Assembly: GCF_011682145.1 (NCBI RefSeq)
Contig: NZ_WHJH01000043.1
Span: 1-61,842, forward strand
DNA from: Massilia mucilaginosa
GTDB taxonomy: Bacteria > Pseudomonadota > Gammaproteobacteria > Burkholderiales > Burkholderiaceae_D
Length of the DNA: 61,842 nucleotides
Reading direction: 5' to 3'
Shown here in pieces: positions 1 through 9,989 of this stretch (positions are counted from its first letter, which is position 1; every line of letters starts with the position of its first letter). The position numbers and the translations under genes are program-made. Under the pieces are notes generated by a model. That model was not told the origin of the DNA. It made no database searches and saw only the letters and a program-made list of their open reading frames with translations.

Positions 1-148
1 ATCGAGACGTGCAGAAAACGTTCGGCCTCCTCTTGGACCTTCATTGCCAGCGTCATTGCCGCAGCCAGAAACGGTCTGACGGTGCCGGCGCTGCCAAAGA
101 TTCCGCTCGGGGTGTGAACGGCTACGTCGAAGATGCTCTAAAAATCAC
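1..148. other. Unassigned left edge
   Basis: No gene can be supported here. The minus strand has an open frame of about 45 codons that runs out of the window (it reads VHTPSGIFGSAGTVRPF in its middle) and begins right after a TAG near position 137. It could be the end of a gene lying outside or a remnant. I do not recognise it. Confidence 0.3.
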
Positions 149-613
149 TTGATTGAAGATATAGAAGACGATGAAGAAAAAACATTGGATTATTGGGCGG
201 GAATGATGTTCAAAAAGCGTGCATTGCTTTACACCATTCTTGCGCTGGGCGGGTTGGCTCTGATTTTTTCTCTCAGTTATCTGCTCATGGAGGCAGACAG
301 ACTCGGGCGAGCGAATGAGGGAAAATTTGTCCTGCTGGCAATTGCCTGTGCAATTTTCTTCGCCACTATGGGCAACTTGATGATTGTGATTGCACTGACG
401 ATCGGTCGTGTTGCAGAGGTAGTAGATACGCAGAGTGGCGCAATTTTATATGGCGATGGCAAAGTCATTCAGAAGAGTGTGCGTATTCGATGGGTTAACA
501 ATATTGATTTTGACAATAGCGACCTGAATGCCGATCAAAAAATTGTTATTTTTCTGGCTGATTGGAGGCCTGCGTCATGCACTGAAAGCGGTTTTTTGCT
601 TCAGAAGCCCTGA
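149..613 (+). CDS. Small membrane protein, possibly frameshifted
   Basis: A 154-residue protein from a TTG codon, with an acidic N-terminus (IEDIEDDEE) and two predicted membrane helices at about residues 28-48 and 60-85. I do not recognise the family. The region is clearly AT-richer than the rest of the window, which suggests recent acquisition. The last 20 or so residues look unnatural. Shifting frame at the A-run near 537-542 gives a more plausible aromatic, hydrophobic tail (FFWLIGGLRHALKAVF) that runs to a stop at 660-662, so the reading frame may be broken there. No strong ribosome binding site decides the start. The gene lies upstream of a type VI amidase pair, but no functional link is shown. 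Confidence 0.5.
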   Translation: MIEDIEDDEEKTLDYWAGMMFKKRALLYTILALGGLALIFSLSYLLMEADRLGRANEGKFVLLAIACAIFFATMGNLMIVIALTIGRVAEVVDTQSGAILYGDGKVIQKSVRIRWVNNIDFDNSDLNADQKIVIFLADWRPASCTESGFLLQKP

Positions 614-968
614 TAGAACATTGATCAGCCTGGTGGCCATTCATAAATTCTTGCAGACATAAATAGATGCATAATGCGCCGAACGGTGGGCAAGGTCAGG
701 TGGGCAAGGGGCAGTGCCTATATTCGCACACGAACAGAGCAGTTAAGTAGAGTAGGGCATGTCAAATACAGCTGACGTCTCCCATTTCCTATTCGCGTGG
801 CGCGACTGTCCGGTTCGTGTTCGTTTGTCGGCACTGACCCTCTCTCCTTTTTTGGCCTTGATTTGGTTGCATTTACAAAGGCCGGAAGAGTACTATCAGC
901 GCTTCCCTAATCGTGACATCGTGTTTCCCTACCAAACGCAATTTTGCCGATAATTCTACAATAGCACA
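614..968 (+). other. Mostly non-coding; one weak small ORF at 759-953
   Basis: A 64-codon frame at 759-953 (MSNTADVSHFLFAWRD...) has one hydrophobic stretch and a weak upstream AG-rich site. It resembles no family I can name with confidence and may be a remnant. The rest is AT-richer spacer before the promoter of the amidase gene. Confidence 0.3.
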
Positions 969-997
969 TTGACAACGCCCCGCATAATGTCTATATT
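969..997 (+). promoter_or_regulatory. Near-consensus sigma-70 promoter of tae4-tai4
   Basis: TTGACA at 969-974 and TATATT at 992-997 are separated by exactly 17 bases. Transcription would start near 1004, leaving a leader of about 94 bases before the GTG at 1098. Confidence 0.7.
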
Positions 998-1097
998 GTT
1001 TGAGCGGCAGCGCTGTCAGCGCAAAGGCAGTTTGGCGCGAAATGGGAATGATTCTATGGGATTTAATGAATAATTAAGTGACAAAGAAAGGTATTTT

Positions 1098-1619
1098 GTG
1101 ATCAAGCCAAATTTTCAGAGGCTATGGCTGGAGTTTCCAGACCATGTTCAATATAAGACGATGAAAGACTTGTACACCATGCTCGGCGGCGCCGCTGAGA
1201 AAAACATATATTCGCTTGGTTTCGGGCCTACCGGAAATGCGTGTGCCAGTCGCTTGAGCGTGGCCTTCAACAAAGCCGGTGCTCCTATCAGCACAGCAAT
1301 GGCGAATGCAGTCAACGCGCGCACGCTGGGTACGAGCGACGGTTCGCGAATTATCTACGGCGTGGCCGACTTCAGAAAGTACCTGCTCAAAGTCCTGGGC
1401 AAACCAAGCGTGGATAACATGAGTCCCTATGACGACGAGTTCAAGAATCGCAAAGGTATTATCGCCTTCAGCGTCAATTGGACCGGTGCTACCGGACATA
1501 TCGCTCTGTGGAATGGATCGAACTATCGTGAGCCAGGCCACGATAATTATTCAAGCTATGTCAACCCGGCTAATTCTGACGTTAAAACGTCAAAGGGCGA
1601 ATTTTGGGAACTTGCATGA
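1098..1619 (+). CDS. tae4: Type VI secretion amidase effector Tae4
   Basis: A 173-residue peptidoglycan amidase of the Tae4 family. Family members are injected by the type VI system into the periplasm of rival bacteria and cut the peptide stems of the cell wall. The catalytic cysteine is Cys49 in the motif GNACASRLS, and the catalytic histidine is His134 in TGHIALWNG; both are spaced as in the NlpC/P60-like fold. The length matches the family and there is no signal peptide, as expected for a delivered effector. Start is GTG at 1098, with AAAGAAAGG six bases upstream. The stop overlaps the start of the cognate immunity gene. No intact vgrG or hcp lies beside it, so it is an orphan effector pair in this window. 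Confidence 0.9.
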   Translation: MIKPNFQRLWLEFPDHVQYKTMKDLYTMLGGAAEKNIYSLGFGPTGNACASRLSVAFNKAGAPISTAMANAVNARTLGTSDGSRIIYGVADFRKYLLKVLGKPSVDNMSPYDDEFKNRKGIIAFSVNWTGATGHIALWNGSNYREPGHDNYSSYVNPANSDVKTSKGEFWELA

Positions 1620-2026
1620 TGCGCATGGTCTGCATCGCATGGGGGCTGGCGCTTGCCGGCTGCGCCTCCAGCGTGAATACGGCGAACGCGCCACGGCCTG
1701 CAGTACAGCGCGACGTCGAAGGCTATGCAATAGCGAGCTGCATGACTTATCAAGCGGATGCTTTTACCAAGGATCAAGGCGATGCCTGGGGGTCCGTGAT
1801 TGTGCAGCGGATGAAAGGCGATCTTGATGCCATGGGGGAGATCGCAGAGCAGGTCAAACGGGAAAACGCAGCGAGTGGGGTGGCTGTGATGCGTGACGAG
1901 TCAGAGCCGCAAAAGGGCAAGGTGTTGCCTATACTGCACTGTGTCGAGATGATCGACAGGCCAGCTGTGCGGGCAGCCATTCAAAAAGCCGTCGCGGCGC
2001 TTCGTCCATCGTACGGTCAGGAATAA
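1616..2026 (+). CDS. tai4: Tai4-type immunity protein (periplasmic lipoprotein)
   Basis: A 136-residue exported protein that should protect the cell from Tae4 by binding and blocking it in the periplasm. The N-terminus is a lipoprotein signal ending in the lipobox LAGC (Cys14 or so). The mature part has the features of Tai4: conserved cysteines (SCMTYQ and LHCVEM), a mostly helical composition and the expected length. The ATG at 1616 overlaps the tae4 stop (ATGA), so the two are translationally coupled. A TTG 12 bases earlier is open but leaves a worse signal peptide. Identity rests on position and general features; the partner assignment is stronger than the sequence match. Confidence 0.8.
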   Translation: MMRMVCIAWGLALAGCASSVNTANAPRPAVQRDVEGYAIASCMTYQADAFTKDQGDAWGSVIVQRMKGDLDAMGEIAEQVKRENAASGVAVMRDESEPQKGKVLPILHCVEMIDRPAVRAAIQKAVAALRPSYGQE

Positions 2027-2029
2027 GGG

Positions 2030-2056
2030 TTGGACGAGCCCAAGGGGCTTGTCCAA
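2030..2056 (+). terminator. Stem-loop after tai4
   Basis: A 12-bp stem, TTGGACGAGCCC with GGGCTTGTCCAA, with one G-T pair and a 3-base loop, begins 3 bases after the tai4 stop. It lacks a T-run, so it is either a weak terminator or a 3' stabiliser. Confidence 0.5.
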
Positions 2057-2251
2057 TCCGTCGCCATGTCTGGCCAGTTCATCGCCTGGCCCTTTGACGG
2101 GGGGAGGCCGGCAGCGCTGCGGACGGGGTAAGCGCCACCAGGGCGACGCTTTTCTGAGACAATCAATGGCAGGCAACGCTACCTGGGCGCTGTGAACCAG
2201 AATTGAGCAGTCACCCTTCAGAATCATCGTCATCATTCGAGCATTCCACCA

Positions 2252-2530
2252 ATGACCCTGTCTACTATATTCCTCTGCCTGCTGGCAGCGAAAGCCATTT
2301 CCGAACTGCTTAGCCTGTTCCTGACCCACCCGCTGGTGGACCTTGGCGCCGGCCTGTTCTTTGGACTGGGTTCCGCCGCCATGCTGGCCGGGAGCCCGGG
2401 CAATGTGTTCGCCTGGGTCGCCCTGGCCCTTGCGCTGTACTGGCTGGTGCAAGGCGCTACCGCCCTGTCGCGGCAAAAAGGTCGCAAGGCCAAACTGGCT
2501 GGCGCCGCGTCAGCAGCCAGCGCCTCCTGA
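2252..2530 (+). CDS. Small inner-membrane protein
   Basis: A 92-residue protein with three hydrophobic segments (about residues 5-24, 30-48, 51-69) and a basic then Ala/Ser-rich tail. I do not recognise a family. It lies between the amidase pair and the convergent prsR gene, 16 bases from the end of the latter. Base composition is typical of the chromosome again, so the acquired patch seems to end before it. The ATG has no strong Shine-Dalgarno sequence. Confidence 0.6.
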   Translation: MTLSTIFLCLLAAKAISELLSLFLTHPLVDLGAGLFFGLGSAAMLAGSPGNVFAWVALALALYWLVQGATALSRQKGRKAKLAGAASAASAS

Positions 2531-2546
2531 GCCCCATGAGCCGACC

Positions 2547-3905
2547 TTAAGCGCCGCCCGCCGTCGCCGACTTGATCGCGTGCCGGCCCATCAGGTCGTA
2601 CAAGGTCGGCCGGCTAATCCCCAGCAACTCCGCCGCGCGCACGATGTTCCCGTCGACCCGCGCCAGCGCCTTGACGATGGCCGCATACTCGGCCTCGTCG
2701 CGCACCTGGCGCAGGTTGATCGGCTGTTCCGGTTCCGCCGAGGCTGACAATCCCAGATCCTCCGCCGTAATCTGCGGCCCGTCCGCCATGATGATCGCGC
2801 GCTTGATGCAGTTTTCCATCTCGCGCACATTGCCCGGCCACGGATAGCTTTCGATCACGCCAATCGCTTCCTGGCTGAAATGCAAGGTCGGCCGCGATTC
2901 CTGCGCGCAGAACTTGTTCTTGAAATGGTGCGCCAGCAAGGCCGCGTCGCCGACCCGGTCGCGCAGCGGCGGAATGGTCACCACGATTTCCGACAGGCGA
3001 TAATACAAATCCTCGCGGAAGCGCCCGCTGGCCGAGAGCGCCTTCAGATTCTGGTGCGTCGCGCATACAATCCGCACATCGACCGCAATCTCTTCATGCC
3101 CGCCGACGCGCTCGATCACGCGCTCCTGCAAAAAGCGCAGCAGTTTGGCTTGTAGCGACATCGGCAAATCGCCCACTTCATCGAGGAAGAAGGTGCCGCC
3201 GTGCGCCAGTTCGACCTTGCCCTTGGTTTGCTTGGCCGCGCCCGTAAACGCACCTTTTTCGTAGCCGAACAATTCGCTTTCGAGCAGATTCTCGGGAATC
3301 GCTGCGCAGTTGATCGCCATGAAGCGCTGGTTGGCGCGCGGACTCAACTGGTGCAGCGCGCGCGCCAGCACTTCCTTGCCGGTGCCGCTTTCGCCCAGCA
3401 CCATGACGGAGGCCGAGGTCGGCGCCACTTTTTCGATATTGCGGCACACGCGCTGCATGCCGGCGTCGCGGCTGATCACGCCGCTCAGCGGCGAATCGAC
3501 CTGCGACTGGCGCATGCGCCGGTTTTCCTGCTGCAAGGCGTGCAGATAAAAGGCGCGCTGCACCACCAGGCCCAGCATTTCGGGGTCGAACGGCTTCTGG
3601 TGGAAGTCGTAGGCCCCCAGCCCAATTGCTTCGACCGCGTGCGCGTGGTTCTGGTTCCCGGTCAGGACGATGACTTTGGTGTCGGGCGCCAGTGCCAGGA
3701 TCTGGCGCAGGGTGGCCAGCCCTTCGGTGGCGCCGTCCGGATCGGGCGGCAGGCCCAGGTCCATGGTCACCACCGCCGGTTCGTGGCGGCGCACTTGCGC
3801 CAGCGCGGCGTCGCGGTCGCCCGCCACCACCACTTCGTAGGCATCGAAGCACCAGCGCAGCTGCTTTTGCAGGCCGGGGTCGTCTTCGATGATCAGCATC
3901 TTCAT
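2547..3905 (-). CDS. prsR: PrsR, sigma-54-dependent response regulator of exopolysaccharide/PEP-CTERM genes
   Basis: A 452-residue NtrC-type regulator. It has a receiver domain (acidic pocket IIEDD, phosphoacceptor Asp49 in TMDLGLP), then an AAA+ domain with Walker A GESGTGKE and the sigma-54 contact loop GAFTGA, and a C-terminal Fis-type helix-turn-helix (AAELLGISRPTLYDLM). This layout and the neighbouring kinase and sugar transferase match PrsR, known to activate exopolysaccharide and PEP-CTERM genes with RpoN. I chose the ATG at 3905 (MKMLIIEDD) because the longer upstream frame runs through the end of prsK and lacks any domain. It is 31 bases downstream of prsK and surely co-transcribed with it. 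Confidence 0.92.
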   Translation of the reverse strand: MKMLIIEDDPGLQKQLRWCFDAYEVVVAGDRDAALAQVRRHEPAVVTMDLGLPPDPDGATEGLATLRQILALAPDTKVIVLTGNQNHAHAVEAIGLGAYDFHQKPFDPEMLGLVVQRAFYLHALQQENRRMRQSQVDSPLSGVISRDAGMQRVCRNIEKVAPTSASVMVLGESGTGKEVLARALHQLSPRANQRFMAINCAAIPENLLESELFGYEKGAFTGAAKQTKGKVELAHGGTFFLDEVGDLPMSLQAKLLRFLQERVIERVGGHEEIAVDVRIVCATHQNLKALSASGRFREDLYYRLSEIVVTIPPLRDRVGDAALLAHHFKNKFCAQESRPTLHFSQEAIGVIESYPWPGNVREMENCIKRAIIMADGPQITAEDLGLSASAEPEQPINLRQVRDEAEYAAIVKALARVDGNIVRAAELLGISRPTLYDLMGRHAIKSATAGGA

Positions 3906-3936
3906 TTTGTTTTGGGTCACAGCGATCCTCTGGCCG

Positions 3937-6012
3937 TCATGCGGCTTTATCGACAGTTTGAGTGTCCTGCTGGCACAGCGGCAGGGTGATTCTGAACGTG
4001 GTGCCTTGCGGCGGCGTGCTGCTGACCGCCAGGTTGCCGCCGAGCTCATGAATGTATTCACGGCTCTCGAAAGCGCCAATGCCCATGCCGGCCGATTTGG
4101 TCGATTCGAACGGTTTGTACAGGCGCTCGCGGATGAATTCTTCGCTCATGCCTTCGCCGGTGTCGCGGATCTCGATGATAACCGAATCGTCCGCGCGGCT
4201 GAGCGTGATTGCCACCTGGCCTTCCTTGGGCGTGGCTTCGATGGCGTTCTGGATCAGGTGGCCCACCACCCGTTCCAGCCGTTCCCAGTCGGCCACCACG
4301 CGCAGGCGCGCTTCGCTAATCGTCAGCAGCGGACGCGGCTCGAAGGCGGCCTTGTTGGCCACCGCCTGGACCAGCAGTTTTTCGATCGAGAGCGGGGCCG
4401 GGCGCTCCTGCGATGCGCTGCGGCTGAGCTTTTGCAGCATCAGGCGCATTTTTTGCACCGACAGGGTCACGGTTTCGAGCATGTCGCGCTGGAATTCGGG
4501 GTTGTCCTTGTGTTTTTCGGCATTTGGAATCAGCAAGCCCAGTTGCGACACCAGGTTTTTCAAATCGTGCACCACGAAAGTCGACATGCGGTTGAACGAT
4601 TCGAACTGGCGCGCCAGCATCAGGGCGCTGGCCGCTTCGTGCTGGGCCAGGTAGCTGGCGGCTTGGCTGCCGGCAATCTTGAGCAGGTCGATCACTTCCC
4701 AGTTCAGGGTAATGGCGCTGCGCGGCTGCAACAGCAGCATGAAACCGAACAGGCGGCCCTGCAGCATCAGCGGCACCACCAGGCGTCCGCGCGGAAATTT
4801 ATTCATCCACTCGGGCAGCACCAGGCCTTCGTACTTGTCCGGGTCCTTGGCGAATTCCTGCAGGTCGACTACCCACTGGCGCGATTCCAGAAAGCGGCAG
4901 AAGGCCGACTCGTCCGGCTCGGACGGGGCCAGTTCCGGCATGTGCCAGTTGGCCACCGGTTCGCACAGGCCCGCTTCGCGCCGGATCCACAGCATGCCGC
5001 CGGAACTTTCGACCAGCTCGCCAACCGCTTGCAGGGTGCGCTCGCCCAGGTTGGGACCGGCTTCGGACAGGGTGCGGGTAAAGCGCAGCCATTCTTCGCG
5101 GTAGTCGTAGTTGTAGCTGTAGAAATGCTTGCTGATGAACACTTTCAGCCAGGAGCGGAAGGTGCCCGAGAACAAAATGCCGGCCAGTAGCACCAGGGCG
5201 CCGAACAGGAAGGCCATCTGCATCAGCGAGCCCCACTGGCCGCCGAAGTAGCGCAAGTAATACCCGGCCGCGCCCATGGCCAGCAGGTAGGCGGCCGAGC
5301 CGAACAGGGCCGCCGAATGGAACAGCAGGCGGCGCGAGACCGCGATGTGCGACGACCACGACGCGCTGCGCGCCACCGACACCGCGATCAGGGGCGCGGT
5401 CAGGGCGTTGACCACGCCGCGCGCGGACCAGATTTCGGGATTGATCTGGCGCATCAGCAGGGCGTTACTGTACAGATAAAAATCGAAGACGAAGATGCCG
5501 CCGATGCCGAGGCAGGCGAACTTGATGGCCCAGCGTTCCTGCACCGGCTTGTTGCGGTACAACTGTTCGACCAGCAGCATGCCGAGCACGGCCATGCCGA
5601 TGCGCGCCATCACGCCCACGATGCCGCTTTGCTGGCCCAGCACGGCCGGCATGAATTCGGACATGATCTTGTCGCCCAGCACCAGCAGGTAGAGCAGGGC
5701 GATGGCCGGCAGGGCCGGGGTGCGGCGCAGCTGGCGCCAGCTGGTGCCTTCGAAGTGGCCCAGCAGCGACAGCAGCACCACGGTCCAGGCGCCGTTGCGC
5801 GCCACTTCCAGCAGTTCGCCGGCCCAGATGTGGGCCAGCACGCCCCAGGCCTGGGCCGCCAGCGCGCCGCCCCACAGCATGGTCAGCGCGCAGGCGCAGG
5901 CCAGCACGGACGCATGCTGGCGGCTGCGCCAGCGCGTCAGCAGGACGACGCCGAGCAGCGCAAACGCGAGCGCGGCGGTTGAATAGCTCATGGTGGCGAT
6001 GTTGCTCAGCAT
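3937..6012 (-). CDS. prsK: PrsK, PEP-CTERM/exosortase-system histidine kinase
   Basis: A 691-residue membrane histidine kinase. The N-terminal 300 residues hold about eight membrane helices; next comes a GAF-like sensory domain (about 320-460), then the phosphoacceptor box FVVHDLKNLVSQ with its His, and a C-terminal HATPase with the N, G1 and G2 boxes (LIQNAIEA, IRDTGEGMS, GMGIGAFESREY). The order is that of the PrsK family, partner of PrsR. Start is ATG at 6012; an ATG at 5991 (MSYSTAAL) is equally possible. It lies in the leftward exopolysaccharide cluster, downstream of the sugar transferase with about 100 bases between. No exosortase or PEP-CTERM protein is in this window. Confidence 0.92.
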   Translation of the reverse strand: MLSNIATMSYSTAALAFALLGVVLLTRWRSRQHASVLACACALTMLWGGALAAQAWGVLAHIWAGELLEVARNGAWTVVLLSLLGHFEGTSWRQLRRTPALPAIALLYLLVLGDKIMSEFMPAVLGQQSGIVGVMARIGMAVLGMLLVEQLYRNKPVQERWAIKFACLGIGGIFVFDFYLYSNALLMRQINPEIWSARGVVNALTAPLIAVSVARSASWSSHIAVSRRLLFHSAALFGSAAYLLAMGAAGYYLRYFGGQWGSLMQMAFLFGALVLLAGILFSGTFRSWLKVFISKHFYSYNYDYREEWLRFTRTLSEAGPNLGERTLQAVGELVESSGGMLWIRREAGLCEPVANWHMPELAPSEPDESAFCRFLESRQWVVDLQEFAKDPDKYEGLVLPEWMNKFPRGRLVVPLMLQGRLFGFMLLLQPRSAITLNWEVIDLLKIAGSQAASYLAQHEAASALMLARQFESFNRMSTFVVHDLKNLVSQLGLLIPNAEKHKDNPEFQRDMLETVTLSVQKMRLMLQKLSRSASQERPAPLSIEKLLVQAVANKAAFEPRPLLTISEARLRVVADWERLERVVGHLIQNAIEATPKEGQVAITLSRADDSVIIEIRDTGEGMSEEFIRERLYKPFESTKSAGMGIGAFESREYIHELGGNLAVSSTPPQGTTFRITLPLCQQDTQTVDKAA

Positions 6013-6118
6013 TCCGGTGCGCTTGTCTTTCCGGTGTGGATCACGGTGTGGAGTGAAGCGCCGGGCGAGGCCGGCGCTGGCGCCCGCCCCAAGGGGGGAC
6101 CCAAGGTGCAGGCAGCGG

Positions 6119-7525
6119 TCAACGCCCGTGACTGCCCATGACCACCTTGAGGGTGTCGATCAGGATCAGCAGGTCGAGGAACAGGCTGTTGTTTTTCACA
6201 TAATACAGATCATACTGGAGCTTTTGCACCGCGTCATCGACAGATGCGCCATAACCGTAACGGACCTGGGCCCAGCCGGTGATGCCGGGCTTGATGCTGT
6301 GGCGTACGTTGTAGTAGGGAACCTGCTCGTTCAACTGTTCGACGAAGTACGGCCGCTCCGGGCGCGGACCGACGAAACTCATCTCGCCCTTGAACACGTT
6401 GAGGATCTGCGGCAACTCGTCGATGCGGCATTTGCGGATGAAGTTGCCCACGCGCGTGACGCGCGGATCGTTCTGGGCCGCCCACTGCGGCTTGCCGCCC
6501 TTTTCGGCGTCGTTGTACATGCTGCGGAACTTGAGCACCTTGAAGGTCTGGCCATTCGTGCCGACCCGTTCCTGCTGGTAAAAGATCGGGGCGCGGTCTT
6601 CGATGAAGATCGCCAGCGCGGTCAGGAACATCACCGGCAGGGATACCAGCAGCAAGGTGCCGCTGACCACCAGGTCGAAGGTGCGCTTGACGAAAATGCG
6701 GATGAAGCTCTGGTCGAAGCCGCCGCCGAACACCAGCCAGCTCGGCTGCAGTGAATCGACCCGGATCTGGCTCGTTTCGCGCTCGAAGAAGGTGGCGGCG
6801 TCGATCACTTTGACGCCGTACAGTTTGCATTCGAGCAAATCCTTGATCGGGAAAGCGCCGCCGCGGCGGTTTTCCACCGAGACCACGATTTCTTCGACAT
6901 CATGGCGGCGCGCCAGGGTCAGCAGCGATTCGTCACCGCGCACTTCCAGCAGGGACGAGGCCGGCACACGCGACACTTCGGACGGCATGGCGATGAAGCC
7001 GGCGATCTCGTAGCGGTGGTAAACCTGGTCGCGGTTGGCCAGTTCGCGGCATTCGTTGGCCAGGGCGCCGCCGCCGACGAACAGGATGCGCGACTCGAAC
7101 TTGCGCGCTTCCGATGTCTTGAGGAAAATCGTGCGCGCCACAAAGATGCCGGCGGCCCCGATCATGAACACCAGCAGCATGATGCCGCGCCCGAAATACA
7201 GGTTCGGCACCACGTAGAACAGCAATGTCAGGATGCAAAAGCCCATCGCGAAGGAGGGCAGCAGCTTCTGGAAGAAGGGATTGCGCAAGCCTTCGGTCAG
7301 GTTCAGCTGGTACATGCCGAGCGCGCTCATGCTGAACACGATGGCGATGGCGTAGGCGATCGCCGAAATCAGGAAATTATCCAGATGCGGCGGCAGCGAG
7401 GTCTTGCCGTCTTCGTAGACGCGCAGCGCCGCGCCCGCGTACGCCGAACCGATCAGGATCAGCACCTCGACAAACAGCAGCACGAACACAACCCGTGAGA
7501 CATAGTGATTAGAAATCCGAAGCAT
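6119..7525 (-). CDS. PEP-CTERM-associated polyprenyl-phosphate sugar-1-phosphate transferase
   Basis: A 468-residue inner-membrane enzyme that starts exopolysaccharide repeat-unit assembly by moving a sugar-1-phosphate from a UDP-sugar to undecaprenyl phosphate. The N-terminus has four membrane helices, the middle is a CoA-binding-like cytoplasmic domain, and the C-terminus is the bacterial sugar transferase domain with KVLKFRSM, RKCRIDELPQ, SFVGPRPERP and the conserved PGITGWAQVRYGYG. The match is to the subfamily found beside prsK/prsR and exosortase genes (the TIGR03013 type). GGTGG lies just before the ATG. It sits in one leftward run with the two UDP-sugar enzymes upstream. Confidence 0.93.
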   Translation of the reverse strand: MLRISNHYVSRVVFVLLFVEVLILIGSAYAGAALRVYEDGKTSLPPHLDNFLISAIAYAIAIVFSMSALGMYQLNLTEGLRNPFFQKLLPSFAMGFCILTLLFYVVPNLYFGRGIMLLVFMIGAAGIFVARTIFLKTSEARKFESRILFVGGGALANECRELANRDQVYHRYEIAGFIAMPSEVSRVPASSLLEVRGDESLLTLARRHDVEEIVVSVENRRGGAFPIKDLLECKLYGVKVIDAATFFERETSQIRVDSLQPSWLVFGGGFDQSFIRIFVKRTFDLVVSGTLLLVSLPVMFLTALAIFIEDRAPIFYQQERVGTNGQTFKVLKFRSMYNDAEKGGKPQWAAQNDPRVTRVGNFIRKCRIDELPQILNVFKGEMSFVGPRPERPYFVEQLNEQVPYYNVRHSIKPGITGWAQVRYGYGASVDDAVQKLQYDLYYVKNNSLFLDLLILIDTLKVVMGSHGR

Positions 7526-7592
7526 TTTTCCACCCCTGGACAGGATAAGTGGCGTTGCGTGGCGGGCATCAAGGCGCCCGGCCGCAACGCTT

Positions 7593-8654
<1,062 letters not shown>

Positions 8655-8696
8655 GCTGCATACAAGGAAGCGCCAGCGGGCGCCTCCCAACGGCCC

Positions 8697-9989
8697 CTAC
8701 AGGCGCCAGACGGAAAAACCGGCGGCGCGCAAGGCGTCCTGGTCGAACAGCGATTTGACATCCATGAAGCAGCCACCCTTGTTCAGCTTGGCCTGGAGGT
8801 CGCACAGCGGGCGTGCCAGCAATTGCTTGTGCGACACGGCCGCGATGATGGCGTCAGCCTGCGGCAACTGTTCCCAGCTGTCGAGCTTGACGCCGTACTC
8901 GTGCATGGCTTCGGCGGCGTCGGCCACCGGATCGTGCACGTGCACCTGCACGCCGTAGGTAGCCAGTTCGGTGATGATATCGGCCACCTTCGAGTTACGC
9001 AGATCCGGGCAGTTTTCCTTGAACGTGAGGCCGATCACGTTCACCTTCGCGCCCTTGACGTTGAAACCGGCGGCGATCATCGACTTGACGGTTTTTTCGG
9101 CCACGAACTTGGCCATGCCATCGTTGATGCGGCGCCCGGCCAGGATCACCTGCGGGTGGTAGCCGATCATTTCGGCCTTGTGCGTCAGGTAATACGGATC
9201 GACGCCGATGCAATGCCCGCCCACCAGGCCCGGGCGGAACGGCAGGAAGTTCCACTTGGTTCCGGCCGCTTTCAGCACTTCCAGCGTATCGATGCCAATT
9301 TTATCGAAAATGATCGCAAGTTCGTTCATCAGCGCGATATTCAAGTCGCGCTGCGTGTTCTCGATGACCTTTGCCGCTTCCGCCACCTTGACCGACGACG
9401 CGCGGTACACGCCGGCGGTGATGATCGATTCGTACAGCTTGGCCACGTCGTCGAGGGTGGCGGCGTCGTCGCCCGAGACCACTTTGAGGATGGTGGTGAG
9501 CGTGTGTTCCTTGTCGCCCGGATTGATGCGTTCCGGCGAAAAACCAACGTGGAAATCGTCCATCCACTTCAGGCCCGAATGCTGTTCCAGGATCGGAATG
9601 CAGACTTCCTCGGTCGCGCCCGGATACACGGTGGACTCGAAGATGACGATCGCGCCCTTCTTCATATGCAGGCCGACGGTCTTGCTGGCGCCCGCGAGCG
9701 GGGTGAAGTCGGGATTGTGGGCGTTGTCGACCGGGGTCGGCACAGCCACCACGATGTAGTCGGCGCCGGCGATGGCGGCCGGGTCGGCGCTGACGGTCAG
9801 GTGCTCCGCGGCGCGCAACTCTTCACTGCTCAGTTCGCCCGTAGGGTCGATGAAACGCTGATAGCTGTCGATCTTGCTGGTCGACAGGTCGAAACCAATG
9901 GTCGTGCGTTTCTTGCCGAATTCGACCGCCAATGGCAGGCCGACGTAACCGAGGCCAACGACGGCCACTACTTTTGCTGCTGCTTCCAT
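8697..9989 (-). CDS. tviB: UDP-N-acetylglucosamine 6-dehydrogenase (TviB/WbpO type)
   Basis: A 430-residue nucleotide-sugar dehydrogenase that oxidises UDP-HexNAc to the uronic acid with two NAD. It shows the N-terminal dinucleotide fold (VVGLGYVGLPLA), the family motif FRPGLVGGHCIGVDPYYL with the catalytic cysteine, and the C-terminal UDP-binding domain (GLTFKENCPDLRNSK). The match is best to the Vi-antigen TviB/WbpO branch rather than to UDP-glucose dehydrogenase. Start is ATG at 9989 (MEAAAKVVAVVG); an upstream extension of 49 codons is open but runs through the promoter region. It is the first gene of the leftward exopolysaccharide run. Confidence 0.92.
   Translation of the reverse strand: MEAAAKVVAVVGLGYVGLPLAVEFGKKRTTIGFDLSTSKIDSYQRFIDPTGELSSEELRAAEHLTVSADPAAIAGADYIVVAVPTPVDNAHNPDFTPLAGASKTVGLHMKKGAIVIFESTVYPGATEEVCIPILEQHSGLKWMDDFHVGFSPERINPGDKEHTLTTILKVVSGDDAATLDDVAKLYESIITAGVYRASSVKVAEAAKVIENTQRDLNIALMNELAIIFDKIGIDTLEVLKAAGTKWNFLPFRPGLVGGHCIGVDPYYLTHKAEMIGYHPQVILAGRRINDGMAKFVAEKTVKSMIAAGFNVKGAKVNVIGLTFKENCPDLRNSKVADIITELATYGVQVHVHDPVADAAEAMHEYGVKLDSWEQLPQADAIIAAVSHKQLLARPLCDLQAKLNKGGCFMDVKSLFDQDALRAAGFSVWRL

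Noticed and set aside
1-2056. A complete type VI secretion cluster at the left edge
   Set aside because: Only the effector and immunity genes are seen; no structural gene (hcp, tss, clpV) is present.
3906-4079. An N-terminal extension of PrsR
   Set aside because: The 58 extra residues overlap the end of prsK, are not part of a receiver domain and have odd composition; the receiver begins at MKMLIIEDD.
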